A stretch of 64,000 nt of DNA from Novosphingobium sp. ST904 (GTDB lineage: Bacteria; Pseudomonadota; Alphaproteobacteria; Sphingomonadales; Sphingomonadaceae). The notes beneath the pieces were generated by a model. It had not been told where the DNA came from. It saw only the letters and a list, made by a program, of their open reading frames with translations, and did no database searches. Below, piece after piece: positions 1 through 10,599 of this stretch. The stretch lies in the NCBI RefSeq assembly GCF_001298105.1, contig NZ_LGJH01000165.1, positions 124,001-188,000 of the forward strand. The letters run 5' to 3'. A program made the translations under genes and the position numbers. Each line of letters starts with the position of its first letter. Position 1 is the stretch's first letter.

Positions 1-1089
1 ATGGCGGGCGACGGGCTGATCGTGCGCGTGCGGCCGCGCCTTGGGCGCCTGTCACGCGCGCAGGCGCTGGCGCTCTGCGCGCTGGCCCGCGAATACGGCA
101 GCGGGGCGATCGACCTCAGCCGCCGTGCCAATCTCCAGATCCGGGGTGTGACCGAAGCCGGTTGGGCGGCCCTGCTGGAGCAACTGGTGGCGCTGGAACT
201 GGTGGATGCCCGGCCCGATACCGAAAACCGCCGCAATATCCTCGTCGCGCCGGACTGGACGGCGGGGGACGACACGTTCCGGATCGCCGAGGCGCTGGCC
301 AGTGCGCAGGTTCGCCTGCCGGAACTGCCGGGAAAGATGGGTTTCGCCGTGGACGCCGGAGCCGCGCCGATCCTGGGGGGAAGCCCGGCGGACTTTCGGA
401 TCGAACGGGGCGAAGGCGGCTGGCTCATCCTGCGCGCGGATGGCCGGGCGCTGGGGATTCCCGTTGCCGTGGACGAAGCGGTCGGCGCGCTGGTCGAACT
501 GGCGGAATGGTTCGTCGCCTCCGGCGGGATCGCATCCGGCAGGATGGCGCGCCACCGTGCCGAGCTGCCGGGCTGGGCCAGGGGATGGGTCTCTCCCGCA
601 TCGCCGCGTCCGGTCATCGGCCCCGGCGCCCATGCCATGGGCCATGCCTGCGGCGCCGCTTTCGGCAGCGTGGAGGCGGCGGCGCTGGCCTCGCTCGTCA
701 CACGTTCCGGGGCGGCGGCCTTGCGGATCACCCCGTGGCGGGTGCTTCTTCTGGAAGGCGCGAACCCGCTCCCCGATCCTGTCGGGGATGGCTTTGTCAG
801 CGATCCTACCGATCCGGCCATGCGCGTGGACGCCTGCCCCGGAGCACCGCTGTGCCCGCAGGCGACCGTGGCGACGCGGCCGCTGGCCTTGCGGCTGGCC
901 GCGCACGTTCCGGGCCGCCTTCACGTCTCCGGCTGCGCCAAGGGCTGTGCGCGTTCCGCCCCTGCAAGCGTCACGCTGACCGGGCGAAACGGCCGCTTCG
1001 ACCTTTCCATCGATGCCGCTGCCGGAGACCCGCCATGCCGGTCCGGCCTCGATCTCCCACAACTGCTCGCCCATTTCGGAGCCGAATGA
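1..1089 (+). CDS. cobG: Precorrin-3B synthase CobG, 5' end missing
   Basis: CobG converts precorrin-3A to precorrin-3B in the oxygen-dependent (aerobic) cobalamin pathway, in the cytoplasm. The protein resembles the nitrite/sulfite reductase fold, with the ferredoxin-like half first (RANLQIRGV near residue 46) and the 4Fe-4S/siroheme cysteines near residues 279-316 (CPGAPLC and SGCAKGCARS). At 362 residues it is shorter than known CobG. The ATG at base 1 sits where family members usually have an internal 'PMxxGDGLxVR' stretch, so the true start is probably upstream of the window. The stop overlaps the cobH start by an ATGA. Identity is secure; only the N-terminus is uncertain. Confidence 0.9.
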   Translation: MAGDGLIVRVRPRLGRLSRAQALALCALAREYGSGAIDLSRRANLQIRGVTEAGWAALLEQLVALELVDARPDTENRRNILVAPDWTAGDDTFRIAEALASAQVRLPELPGKMGFAVDAGAAPILGGSPADFRIERGEGGWLILRADGRALGIPVAVDEAVGALVELAEWFVASGGIASGRMARHRAELPGWARGWVSPASPRPVIGPGAHAMGHACGAAFGSVEAAALASLVTRSGAAALRITPWRVLLLEGANPLPDPVGDGFVSDPTDPAMRVDACPGAPLCPQATVATRPLALRLAAHVPGRLHVSGCAKGCARSAPASVTLTGRNGRFDLSIDAAAGDPPCRSGLDLPQLLAHFGAE

Positions 1090-1718
1090 TGCCTCATCTT
1101 TATGAAACCGATGGCGCGGCGATCTACCGCCAGTCTTTCGCGACCATCCGTGCCGAGGCCGATCTCCAGCGTTTCACGCGTGAGGAAGAGCGTATCGCGG
1201 TGCGCATGATCCATGCCTCGGGCATGGTCGAACTGGCCGCTCATATACGGTTCTCCGCGGGCTTCGCCGAAGCCGCGATCGCGGCTGCAGCGCGCGGGGC
1301 TCCGGTGCTCTGCGATGCGCGCATGGTGACGGAAGGCATCACCAGATCGCGCCTTCCCGCCGGCAATCCGGTGATCTGCACGCTGCACGACCCGGCGGTT
1401 CCCGATCTGGCGAAAGCCATGTCCAACACGCGCTCGGCCGCGGCGCTCGAACTGTGGCGGCCGCATCTGCAGGGGGCGCTGGTGGCGATCGGCAATGCGC
1501 CGACAGCGCTGTTCCATTTGCTGAACATGCTGGAAGACCCCGCCTGTCCGCGCCCGGCGGCGATCATAGGGTGTCCGGTCGGCTTTGTCGGCGCGGTGGA
1601 GTCCAAGGCCGCGCTGTGGGAGGCGATGCCGGTGCCCTGCTGCATCGTCGAGGGGCGGCTGGGCGGCAGCGCCATCACCGTGGCCGCGATCAACGCCATC
1701 GGGAGCCGCGCGGAATGA
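1086..1718 (+). CDS. cobH: Precorrin-8X methylmutase CobH
   Basis: CobH moves the C11 methyl group to C12, turning precorrin-8X into hydrogenobyrinic acid. The 210-residue length is typical, and the active-site region RMIHASGMVEL is present near residues 40-50, with the catalytic histidine in the MIHASG segment. The start is ATGATG with the first ATG overlapping the cobG stop (ATGA at 1086-1089); starting one codon later is equally possible. The stop overlaps the cobI start in the same way, so cobG-H-I-J looks translationally coupled. No frame problem is seen. Confidence 0.93.
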   Translation: MMPHLYETDGAAIYRQSFATIRAEADLQRFTREEERIAVRMIHASGMVELAAHIRFSAGFAEAAIAAAARGAPVLCDARMVTEGITRSRLPAGNPVICTLHDPAVPDLAKAMSNTRSAAALELWRPHLQGALVAIGNAPTALFHLLNMLEDPACPRPAAIIGCPVGFVGAVESKAALWEAMPVPCCIVEGRLGGSAITVAAINAIGSRAE

Positions 1719-2439
1719 AGCCGGGCACCGTTCACGGCGTGGGCCTTGGCCCCGGCGCGCAGGACCTGCTGAGCGTTCGCGCCGACCGTCTGGTGCGCGA
1801 GGCAAGGCATGTCGCCTATTTCCGCAAGTCCGGCCGCCCCGGGCAGGCGCGCAGGATCGTCGAGGGGATGCTGCGCGAAGACGTTGTGGAATTCGCGATG
1901 GAGTATCCGGTCACGACGGAAATCCCGCTGTCCGACCCGCGCTACAACGCCTGCCTTTCCGAGTTCTACGAATATTGCGCGGGCCATGTCGCGCGGCTGG
2001 CCGGTGCGGGCGAGGATGTCGTGGTCCTGTGCGAGGGCGACCCGTTCTTCTACGGCTCGTTCATGCACCTCTACACCCGCCTGTCGGGCTCGGTGCCGAC
2101 ACGAGTGGTCCCCGGGATCACCGGGATGTCCGGCGCGTGGACTGCCAGCGGCGCGCCGATGACCTGGGGAGACGACGTGCTCACCGTGCTGATGGCCACG
2201 CTGCCCGAGGACGATCTGGCAAGCGCATTCGCGATACCGATGCCCTGGTCGTCATGAAGATCGGTCGCAATCTCGACAAGCTGCGGCGCGCGGTGGCCGC
2301 CGCCGGGCGCGAGGGAGAGGCCTGGCTGGTGGAACATGCGGCCATGGCGGAGCAACGCGTTACGCCGCTGTGCGAGGCGCAGGCCGTGACGCCCTATTTC
2401 TCGATCCTGCTGATCCACGGGCAGGGCCGCCGGCCATGA
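1715..2439 (+). CDS. cobI: Precorrin-2 C20-methyltransferase CobI, frameshifted
   Basis: CobI is the SAM-dependent tetrapyrrole methyltransferase that makes precorrin-3A. The first frame starts MKPGTVHGVGLGPGAQD, with the SAM-binding GLGPG loop and the family motifs CEGDPFFYGS and PGITGMSGAW, but stops at 2257 after unrelated residues. The expected C-terminal part (IRDTDALVVMKIGRN through LLIHGQGRRP) continues in the next frame to the stop at 2439. The switch lies at about 2226 and needs one added base, so a base is missing here. The reconstructed protein is about 241 residues, the normal size. Start and stop use ATGA overlaps with cobH and cobJ. Confidence 0.88.
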
Positions 2440-3183
2440 GCGGCTGGATCGCGATTGCGGGCATCGGTCCGGGTGATGCCGCGCTGGTGACGCCAGAAGT
2501 CTCGCAGGCGCTGGCGGAGGCGACCGACATCGTCGGCTATGCCCCATACGTTTCGCGCGTCCCCGCGCGGGCAGGGCTGACGCTTCACGCCAGCGACAAC
2601 CGGGTGGAGCTGGAGCGCGCCGCCCATGCCCTGGAGATGGCGGCGAGTGGGCGGCGGGTCGTGGTGGTGTCGTCGGGCGATCCGGGGGTGTTCGCAATGG
2701 CCTCCGCCGTGTTCGAGGCGCTGGAGGCGGGGCCTGCCGCGCACCGCGCACTCGATATACGGGTGCTGCCGGGGATCACCGCGATGCTGGCGGCCAGCGC
2801 CCGGGCGGGCGCCCCGCTGGGCCACGATTTCTGCGCCATCAACCTCTCCGACAATCTCAAGCCCTGGGCATTGATCGAGCGGCGGCTGCGCCTTGCGGCA
2901 GAGGCGGACTTTGCGATGGCGTTCTACAATCCCCGGTCGAAGGCACGACCGCACGGATTTGCGCGCGTCCTTGAAGTCCTGCGCGAGACATGCGGAGAGG
3001 ACCGGCTGATCCTGTTCGCGCGCGCAGTCTCCACGCCGGAGGAGGAAATGCGTGTCGTCACGCTGGGCGAGGCCCGGCCGGAAATGGCGGACATGCGCAC
3101 GATGGTGATCCTCGGTTCCAGCCGGACCCGGCTGTCGAGCGGCCGGGAAGGCGATCCTCTACACGCCGCGGTCGGCGGCATGA
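2436..3183 (+). CDS. cobJ: Precorrin-3B C17-methyltransferase CobJ, frameshift near 3' end
   Basis: CobJ methylates C17 of precorrin-3B with ring contraction to precorrin-4. Features: IAGIGPGD at the N-terminus, VVSSGDPGVFAMAS near residue 75, LPGITAMLAASARAGAPLG, and FYNPRSKARP. The frame in use runs past the gene. Near 3141 (run gcggccggg) removing one base restores the usual family ending AILYTPR and a TGA at 3181-3183. I therefore place the true end at 3183, giving about 248 residues. The 3' end overlaps the convergent cobK by 25 bases. Start overlaps the cobI stop (ATGA at 2436). Confidence 0.87.
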
Positions 3184-3941
3184 CCCAGCCAGCGCAGCAC
3201 CTCGCCGGGGTGGTGAACCGCCTTGCCCCGGGCGGGCGCTGGGCGGTCGATCATGAGCACGGGCACGCCGAGGCGGCGCGCGGCGATGAGCTTGGCCTCC
3301 GCCCCGGTGCCCCCGGCATTCTTGCAGACGATCAGGTCGATGGCATGGTCCCGCAGCAGGCGCGTGTCGGCCTCGGCGGTGAAGGGGCCGCGATCGACCA
3401 CCAGATGATGGTCGGGAAGCGCGGGCGCCTGTTCCGGGCGGTCCACGAAGCGCAGCAGGTAGTGGTGCTGACCCTGCACCGCGAAAGCGTTCACATGCAT
3501 CCGGCCGAGTGCCAGCATGACCCTGCGCGGCGGCCCGGCAAGCGCCGAAACGGCGGCCTCGATATCCGCCGCATGCTGCCAGCGGTCGCCTCGGGCGGGT
3601 TGCCACGGGGGGCGGGTGAGCCGGATGTGCGGCGTTGCAGTGTTCCGGGCGGCGGCCAGCGCGTGCGCGCTCATGGTCGCGGCGAACGGATGCGTGGCAT
3701 CTACCAGATGGGTGACCCGGTGTTCCCGCAAATAGCGTTCCAGTCCCTCGATGCCGCCGAAACCGCCGATACGCACCGGCACCGGCTGCGCCTTCGGCCG
3801 TTCGACGCGCCCCGCATAGCTCAGTGTCGCGGTGAGCCCGCGCTCCGCCAGGGAGGCGACCAGCGCGCTGGCTTCCGTCGTCCCGCCGAGAACCAGGATA
3901 TGGGAAATGCCGGAAACTCCTGAACAGCCATGGCTTACCAT
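3159..3941 (-). CDS. cobK: Precorrin-6A reductase CobK
   Basis: CobK reduces precorrin-6A to precorrin-6B with NADPH. The core begins SHILVLGGTTEAS, the family's Rossmann start, and carries DATHPFA and NAGGTGAEAKL further on; the end HAADRGV is usual. The only ATG that keeps the core in frame is at 3941 (MVSHGCSGVSG), which lies inside the divergent cobL gene and overlaps its start by 35 bases; no start codon lies closer to the core except rare ones. About 260 residues. It is the only cob gene on the minus strand, inserted between cobJ and cobL, and overlaps cobJ at its 3' end. Confidence 0.88.
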   Translation of the reverse strand: MVSHGCSGVSGISHILVLGGTTEASALVASLAERGLTATLSYAGRVERPKAQPVPVRIGGFGGIEGLERYLREHRVTHLVDATHPFAATMSAHALAAARNTATPHIRLTRPPWQPARGDRWQHAADIEAAVSALAGPPRRVMLALGRMHVNAFAVQGQHHYLLRFVDRPEQAPALPDHHLVVDRGPFTAEADTRLLRDHAIDLIVCKNAGGTGAEAKLIAARRLGVPVLMIDRPAPARGKAVHHPGEVLRWLGHAADRGV

Positions 3942-5114
3942 CGTCGGCATGGGTGAGGACGGGCTTTCCGGTCTCTCCGATGCAAGCCGCGAGGCACTGG
4001 CCGGTGCCGAACTGGTGACCGGCGCCGCACGCCACCTCGGGCTCCTGCCCGCCTCTACAGGTGAGCGGATGACGTGGCCAGTGCCCTTCGCCGATGGACT
4101 GGAACCGCTGCTGGCCCATCGCGGCAGGCGCGTGGTCATGCTGGCATCGGGCGATCCGTTCTGGTTCGGCGCAGGCAGTGTCGTGACCCGGCATCTGCGA
4201 CGGGACGAATGGACCGCGCATCCCGCACCTTCGGTCTTTGCGCTGGCCGCCTCGCGGCTTGGCTGGCCGATCGAGGGCACGGCCTGCCTCGGCCTTCACG
4301 CGGCGCCGCTTGGCCGCCTGCGCCGCCACATCGCACCGGGGCGAAGGGCGCTGGTTTTGGTTCGTGACGGCGCGGCGGCGGTGGCGGTGGCCCGTTATCT
4401 CGCGGAACTGGGCTTCGGAGCTTCGGAGCTTTCCGTGCTCGAAGCGCTGGGCGGCCCGCGCGAGCGCATACGCCATTCGGCCGCGGAAGAGCTTGACTTC
4501 GCCGATATCGCGCACCCCGCGGCGCTGGGTATCCGTTTTGCCGGAAACGGCGCGGTTCTGCCCTGCGGCACCGGCCTGCCGGACGACTGGTTCGCGCATG
4601 ACGGACAGATCAGCAAGCGCCCGGTGCGGGCCCTCACGCTTTCGGCGCTGGCGCCGCGTCAGGGCGAGACCCTGTGGGATATCGGCACCGGCTCGGGGTC
4701 CATTGCGATAGAGTGGCTGCTTGCGCACCCGGACATGCAGGCCATTGCCTTCGAGAGCGACCCCGCGCGTGCGGCGCGGGCGCGGGCCAATGCGGCGGCG
4801 CTGGGGGCCGATCGGCTGTCCGTGGTGGAAGGCCGCGCGCCTGCCGTGCTGGCCGGGCAGGCCGCGCCCGATGCGGTTTTCATCGGCGGCGGGCTCTGTG
4901 CGGAGCTTCTGGAATGTCTCTGGACCGTGCTGAGGCCGGGCGCACGTCTCGTCGCCAATGCCGTCACACTGGAATCGGAGGCCTTGCTGGCGCAATGGCA
5001 CGGGGCGAGGGGGGCAGTCTCCTGCGGATCGAACTGTCCGAAGCGGCGCCGCTGGGCGCGAAGCGCGGCTGGAGGGCAAGCTATCCGATCGTCCAGTGGA
5101 GCGTGGTGCTGTGA
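3907..5114 (+). CDS. cobL: Precorrin-6Y C5,15-methyltransferase (decarboxylating) CobL, frameshifted
   Basis: CobL methylates C5 and C15 and removes the C12 acetate carboxyl, giving precorrin-8X. It is a fusion of an N-terminal CbiE-type methyltransferase (LTIVGMGEDGLSGL, LASGDPFWFGAGS) and a C-terminal CbiT-type domain (DIGTGSGSIAIEW near residue 258). At the run of six G at about 5009-5014 one base is missing: the first frame then reads unrelated residues, while the adjacent frame gives SLLRIELSEAAPLG to [10 protein letters not shown] and TGA at 5112-5114. Reconstructed length is about 402 residues, as expected. The stop overlaps the cobE GTG start. Confidence 0.88.
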
Positions 5115-5476
5115 TCGTGGCTGGTTTCGGATTTCGCGCGGGCGCGAACCTCGTCTCTCTGGAGCGCGCGCTGGAAGGGGCCTGCGCAGGCCTGCCGCCG
5201 ATTGCGGCGCTGGCCGCCCCTTGCGACAAGGCCCCCCAGCTCAAGGCGCTGGCCGACCGTCTCGGCCTGCCGCTGCTGGCCATCGATGCCGAGCGGCTCC
5301 GCGCCGCATCCACGATCACCCGCTCCGCCGCAAGCCTTGCCGCGCGGGGAACCGGCAGCGTGGCCGAAGCTGCCGCGCTTGCCGCCTGCGGTCCGGCCGC
5401 GAGGCTGCTCGCCCCCCGCCACGTTTCATCTGACCGCATGGCGACTTGCGCCATCGCCGAGGGAGTTCAACCATGA
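5111..5476 (+). CDS. cobE: Cobalamin biosynthesis protein CobE (CbiG C-terminal domain)
   Basis: A 121-residue stand-alone version of the CbiG C-terminal domain. The N-terminus [11 protein letters not shown] is the family signature and [19 protein letters not shown] is also typical. CobE is required in the aerobic pathway, and its exact reaction was not settled as far as I know. The start is GTG at 5111, overlapping the cobL stop (GTGA); the stop overlaps the cobM ATG. The position between cobL and cobM supports the call. Intact. Confidence 0.85.
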   Translation: MIVAGFGFRAGANLVSLERALEGACAGLPPIAALAAPCDKAPQLKALADRLGLPLLAIDAERLRAASTITRSAASLAARGTGSVAEAAALAACGPAARLLAPRHVSSDRMATCAIAEGVQP

Positions 5477-6258
5477 CCGTTCATTTCATCGGAGCCGGTC
5501 CCGGCGCGCCCGACCTGTTGACGCTGCGCGGGCGAGATCTGATCGCGGCGAGCCCGGTGTGCCTCTATGCCGGTTCGCTCGTGCCTGCCGCCATCCTCGA
5601 CCATTGCCCGCCGGGCGCGCGCATCGTGAACACCGCTTCGATGGCGCTGGACGAAATCGTGGCCGCGATCCGCGAAGCCCATGACGCGGGGCAGGACGTG
5701 GCGCGGCTCCATTCGGGCGACCTATCGATCTGGTCGGCCATGGGGGAGCAGGTCAGGCGGCTGCGGGCGCTGGGCATTCCGTTCACGGTGACCCCCGGCG
5801 TTCCGGCATTCGCGGCGGCGGCGGCAGCGCTGGAGGCCGAATTGACGGTGCCCGCGCTGGCCCAGTCGCTGGTCCTTACCCGCACGCCCGGGCGGGCGAG
5901 CGCCATGCCCGAGGCCGAGAGCCTGACACGGTTCGCCGCGACCGGAGCGACGCTGGCGATTCACCTGTCGATCCACAATCTCGGGCAGGTGGTGCGGGAT
6001 CTGCTCCCCGCTTACGGCACGGATTGCCCGGTCGCCGTGGTGTGGCGGGCAAGCTGGCCGGACGAGCGTGTCGTGCGCGCCAGCCTCGGTTCGGTGGAAG
6101 CCGCGGTGGCGGGGAGCATGGAGCGGACGGCGCTGATCCTCGTGGGCAAGGCGCTGGGGCAGGGCGTGTCCGGCGAGAGCAGCCTCTATGCCGCAGGTTA
6201 CGACCGCCGGTTCCGCCCGCAAACGGCCGAATCCCGGTTCGCCGGGCTGGAAGAGTGA
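5473..6258 (+). CDS. cobM: Precorrin-4 C11-methyltransferase CobM
   Basis: CobM transfers a methyl group from SAM to C11 of precorrin-4, giving precorrin-5. The 261-residue protein shows the tetrapyrrole methylase motifs [16 protein letters not shown] at the N-terminus, [12 protein letters not shown] near residue 80, and [15 protein letters not shown] near residue 105. ATGA overlap with cobE; the cobF start lies 7 bases beyond the stop. Intact. Confidence 0.93.
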   Translation: MTVHFIGAGPGAPDLLTLRGRDLIAASPVCLYAGSLVPAAILDHCPPGARIVNTASMALDEIVAAIREAHDAGQDVARLHSGDLSIWSAMGEQVRRLRALGIPFTVTPGVPAFAAAAAALEAELTVPALAQSLVLTRTPGRASAMPEAESLTRFAATGATLAIHLSIHNLGQVVRDLLPAYGTDCPVAVVWRASWPDERVVRASLGSVEAAVAGSMERTALILVGKALGQGVSGESSLYAAGYDRRFRPQTAESRFAGLEE

Positions 6259-6265
6259 CGGCCGC

Positions 6266-7013
6266 GTGATCGACCTTCATCTCATCGGGATCGGCACCGG
6301 CAATCCCGATCACTTGACCTTGGCGGCGGTGAAGGCACTGAACCAGGCGGACCTGATCCTGTTGCCGCGTAAGGGCGAACGCAAGTCGGACCTGCTGGAC
6401 CTGCGCCGCGCGATCTGCGGTGCCGTGCTGACGCAGCCCGTGCGCATCGCCGAATTCGATCTGCCGGAACGCTCGCCGGTGCCGCCCTACCTTGAGGCGG
6501 TGGGAGACTGGCACGGCGCAATCGCCCGCGTCTGGGCCGATCAGATCGGTGCGCATCTGCCGCAGGGCGGCAAGCTGGCGCTGCTGGTCTGGGGAGATCC
6601 CTCCCTTTACGACAGCACGCTGCGGATCGCGGGCCTGCTCGCGGAGGGCGGAATGGCCCTGCGCACGCAGGTCGTGCCGGGCATAACCAGCATCCAGGCA
6701 CTGACGGCGGCGCATTGCATCCCGCTCAACACTCTGGGTTCACCCGTCACGATCACCACCGGACGCCGCCTTCGGGAGGATGGGTGGCCGCAGGGCGCGG
6801 AAACGGTCGTGGTCATGCTTGATGGCATGTGCGCTTTTTCCGCGCTGCCGCAAGAGGGCCTGACGATCTGGTGGGGCGCCTATCTCGGCATGGCACATGA
6901 AGCGCTGGTCCACGGGCCGCTGGCCACGGCCGGGCCGCAGATCGTCCGGCACCGGGCCGAACTGCGCGCCAGCCATGGCTGGATCATGGACGTCTACCTG
7001 CTGCGCCGGGCCG

Positions 7014-7021
<8 letters not shown>
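6266..7021 (+). CDS. cobF: Precorrin-6A synthase (deacetylating) CobF
   Basis: CobF methylates C1 of precorrin-5 and releases the acetyl group extruded earlier, giving precorrin-6A; it marks the aerobic pathway. The 251-residue form starts at GTG 6266 (IDLHLIGIGTGNPDHLT). Motifs are LLVWGDPSLYDST near residue 107 and VVPGITSIQALTAAHCIPLN near 135. An in-frame extension upstream would run into cobM, so the GTG is preferred. Its stop overlaps the 3' end of the convergent serine acetyltransferase gene by 8 bases. Intact. Confidence 0.92.
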
Positions 7022-8000
<979 letters not shown>

Positions 8001-8119
8001 ATTCCCGGCCAATTACCGTGCTTCCCTCGAAAGAAACGGCGATGCCCCTGCCGCTTTCCGGTGCGGGGCTGGCGACCCCGTCCGAGGGAATCCCACGGGG
8101 CCGATCGGTCCACGCCGCC

Positions 8120-8971
8120 TCAGCGCAGCACTTCGCCCTCGATCGTGATGCGATGCATTTCGCGGCGGTGGCCGTGATAATCGTTGTAGGCGTAATGCCA
8201 GGTCGCGCGGTTGTCCCAGAAGGCGATCGAGCCGTCCCGCCAGTGGAAATCCTCCTGGAATTCCGGCTTCACGCAGTGTGCGTAGATCTCCTGGAGCAAC
8301 TCCTGGGAAGCGTCTTCGGAAAGGCCCTGGATGCGCACCGTGAAACTGGGGTTCACGTAGATCGCGCGCTTGCCGCTGAGCGGATGGGTTATCACCATCG
8401 GATGAACCGGATCGTCCAGCACGTCGGCCGCGCCGGAGTTGCCGATGCGGCCGTCCTGTCGGGTATCCTGCGCGGCTTCGTAGACCCCGGCCTTGCTGCC
8501 GAAGACATGGCGCGCCGAATGGACGGCGCTGCGGCCTTCGATCCGGGCGCGCAGGGCTTCGGGCAGGCCGTCATAGGCGGCATACATCGAGGCGAAGGCC
8601 GTCGCGCCGCCTTGCGCGGGCAGTTCGCGGGCGACAAGGATCGATCCAAGCGCGGGCTCGAAATCGTAGGAATGGTCCGTATGCCAGCCGCCGCCGATAT
8701 TGTGCTGCTGATCCGGTTCCTTCACGACGAGCGCGATCTCGGGATAGCCCGGGTGCGCGGCGAAGAAGCGGTTGATGTTGATCTCCCCCCAGTTCCGGGC
8801 GAAGGCGATGTGCTGTTCCTCGCTGATGGACTGATCGCGGAAGAACACCACCCCATGCTCCGCGAAGGCGGCGCGAATGGCGGCAAGATCACCGGTTGCG
8901 AAGGGCCGGGACAAGTCGATGCCCAGGATTTCGGCACCGACGCGCCCGTGCTTGCGGATTTCGAGAGTCAT
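8120..8971 (-). CDS. TauD/TfdA-family dioxygenase, taurine-dioxygenase-like
   Basis: A 283-residue Fe(II)/2-oxoglutarate-dependent oxygenase. The iron ligands are visible as WHTDHSY near residue 107 (HxD) and the distal histidine in WDNRATWHYA near residue 248; the 2-oxoglutarate arginine lies in HRREMHRITI near the C-terminus. TauD releases sulfite from taurine; related enzymes act on other sulfonates, sulfate esters or phenoxy acids, so the substrate is not fixed by sequence. It lies directly upstream of the serine acetyltransferase on the same strand, supporting a sulfur-scavenging role. No transport genes are next to it. Intact. Confidence 0.85.
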   Translation of the reverse strand: MTLEIRKHGRVGAEILGIDLSRPFATGDLAAIRAAFAEHGVVFFRDQSISEEQHIAFARNWGEININRFFAAHPGYPEIALVVKEPDQQHNIGGGWHTDHSYDFEPALGSILVARELPAQGGATAFASMYAAYDGLPEALRARIEGRSAVHSARHVFGSKAGVYEAAQDTRQDGRIGNSGAADVLDDPVHPMVITHPLSGKRAIYVNPSFTVRIQGLSEDASQELLQEIYAHCVKPEFQEDFHWRDGSIAFWDNRATWHYAYNDYHGHRREMHRITIEGEVLR

Positions 8972-9536
8972 GCCGAAACCTTTTCTTGGCCGGATTTCCG
9001 GATGGATCGGTGCAAACCGGTGTCGTGAAAACTCATCCTTCGTATCGCCCCTGAGTTATGGGGAACACGAAGCCTGGCGTTGTCGCCCCGAGCATCGCGC
9101 GCTTTAGCTGTTGGTTACGCGGAGCAAGCTGCTTCCCGGTCAAAAGCCGCGGACTGGAAAATACTGCGGAAGAGCGAGCCAGGTTCCCCTCGCCTTCATT
9201 CTCAACCTATTTAATTGACATTAAGGCGTCAAGCGACCGGGGTCAGCCGACCGGGCTTTCCTGCGAAAACTATTCTTTGCTTGCGCCAAGCCTGCCTTGG
9301 AGCGTCGCAGATGATGCAGCGAGGCAACCCGCAAATCGAATCCAGCAAATCGATTTATCCGCAGGGCGATATCCATAGCATCGATTTGTATACGGACGCG
9401 CGGCACGGGACTATCCTGACTGGACGGTCGTTCTCTTCCAGACGGCAGGCGGGTCTACAGAGACTGCCGGGAGGAGAAAAATACAGGCCGCTCAATAACA
9501 TCCAGGCGAACCTGGAGTTGGGAAGGAGTTTGACGA
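8972..9536. other. Intergenic region, 565 bases, nothing recognised
   Basis: Lies between the divergent TauD-like gene and a small unknown gene. The open frames inside it (for example 9058-9378 on the plus strand) resemble no known protein and differ in character from neighbouring proteins. It must hold the promoters of both flanking genes. I saw no tRNA, no clear riboswitch and no strong inverted repeat. Confidence 0.4.
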
Positions 9537-9812
9537 GTGGAAGAAGGTTTCGAAGTCGATTCGGGCGACAAGGCCATCATCATCCTGCAGAGCCTGATCT
9601 GCTACCTGCGCGAGAAGAACGTGCTCAGCCGGGCGGACATCCAGGAACTGCGCGATCGCGTCGATGCGCGCATCCTTGCGGTTGAAGGTGCCGCCGCGGA
9701 AAAGGCGATGCCGTGCAATTCGGCCGCTGCCGTGGCCGCCGCGCGCGAAATGGCAAGCCTCGATGAATATTGCGGCAAGCGCTACGGCGGGAAGCACCGC
9801 AAGGCGCACTGA
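9537..9812 (+). CDS. Small hypothetical protein, 91 aa
   Basis: Starts at GTG 9537 with a good ribosome site (aaggag) about 9 bases ahead. The protein is soluble and mostly helical (ILQSLICYLREKNVLSRADIQELRDRVDARIL), with a basic end (KRYGGKHRKAH). I do not recognise a named family. The consistent ribosome site and amino-acid make-up suggest it is a real gene. It stands alone between the TauD-like gene and the TetR gene. Confidence 0.6.
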   Translation: MEEGFEVDSGDKAIIILQSLICYLREKNVLSRADIQELRDRVDARILAVEGAAAEKAMPCNSAAAVAAAREMASLDEYCGKRYGGKHRKAH

Positions 9813-9858
9813 AACGGGTCCTGGGCATGGGCCGCACGGGGCGGCCTTGCCTGTCTGA

Positions 9859-9879
9859 AAACAGGCTGCCGGCCTGTTT
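9859..9879. terminator. Hairpin between small gene and tetR
   Basis: Inverted repeat AAACAGGC / GCCTGTTT with a 5-base loop lies between the convergent ends of the small gene (9812) and the TetR gene (9897). It has no clear T-run, so it may be only a weak, two-way terminator. Confidence 0.45.
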
Positions 9880-9896
9880 CCGAGATTGCCTGTTCG

Positions 9897-10520
9897 CTAT
9901 ATTGATTGCAGCGCGGCGACGATCATCCGCGCGGAGTGTTCTGCCGTGCGTTCGGCGCTCAACCTCGGCAGCGACATGCTGCGATGACCGAGCCCGAAAA
10001 GGCAGCCCAGCATCATCTCGACGGCGCCTTCCAGTTCCTCGCCCGTCAGATTCCGGTTCGCGGCGCACGCGAATTCGCGAAGATAATCCCGAAATTGCTC
10101 GCACATGGAACCGATCGTGCGTCCCACTCGTTCGTTGCGGAAGCCTTCGGCAAGGATGTCGAAGGACAATGCCTCGTGCCCTTCGTCAATGACTTGCAGG
10201 AACAGTTCCCGGAAGGTTTCCAGGACAGTCAGTTCGCCCTGATCAAGACGTCGACGCAGATCATCAAGTTCGGTAAGCTTTTCATCGAAATCGGCAATTA
10301 CGATCGCCTCGATAATCTCTTCCTTGCTTTTGAAGGAGCGATAGATCAGCCCGACCGACATCTCCGCAGCAGCAGCCAGTTCCGACATCGACGTCTGGTG
10401 GAAACCGTTCGTTGCGAACAGTTCCCGCGCTGCGTTTCGGATCCGATCCCTGCTGGGTACTTTTTGCTGCACTGCACCCATTTTTCGTTCTCGTACGTAT
10501 TTTTCGCTTGTATTCTCCAT
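9897..10520 (-). CDS. TetR-family repressor of the RND pump
   Basis: A 207-residue TetR protein. The helix-turn-helix is near residues 25-70 (RIRNAARELFATNGFHQTSMSELAAAA then GLIYRSFKSKEEI). The C-terminal ligand domain is that of AcrR-like regulators. It is divergent from the efflux operon with about 80 bases between coding starts, and an operator-like palindrome lies in the gap, so it most likely represses the pump and itself. An internal ATG (MGAVQQK, 13 codons in) has a slightly better ribosome site (gagaacg) and could be the real start. Confidence 0.87.
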   Translation of the reverse strand: MENTSEKYVRERKMGAVQQKVPSRDRIRNAARELFATNGFHQTSMSELAAAAEMSVGLIYRSFKSKEEIIEAIVIADFDEKLTELDDLRRRLDQGELTVLETFRELFLQVIDEGHEALSFDILAEGFRNERVGRTIGSMCEQFRDYLREFACAANRNLTGEELEGAVEMMLGCLFGLGHRSMSLPRLSAERTAEHSARMIVAALQSI

Positions 10521-10545
10521 GGCCGATTTCTAGTGGCGATGCAAT

Positions 10546-10561
10546 GTGAATGATCGTTCAC
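10546..10561. promoter_or_regulatory. Putative TetR operator
   Basis: The 16-base imperfect palindrome GTGAATGATCGTTCAC (one mismatched pair) lies between the divergent TetR gene and the efflux operon, 38 bases ahead of the membrane-fusion gene. Size and symmetry match operators of pump-linked TetR repressors. No footprint data exist here. Confidence 0.6.
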
Positions 10562-10599
10562 TCTCAAATTGCCCCCCAACGATCGCAACGGATGAACCA

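Noticed and set aside
2200-2260. Programmed ribosomal frameshifting in cobI and other broken genes
   Set aside because: The breaks lack a common slippery sequence, occur in about twenty unrelated genes and go in both directions.
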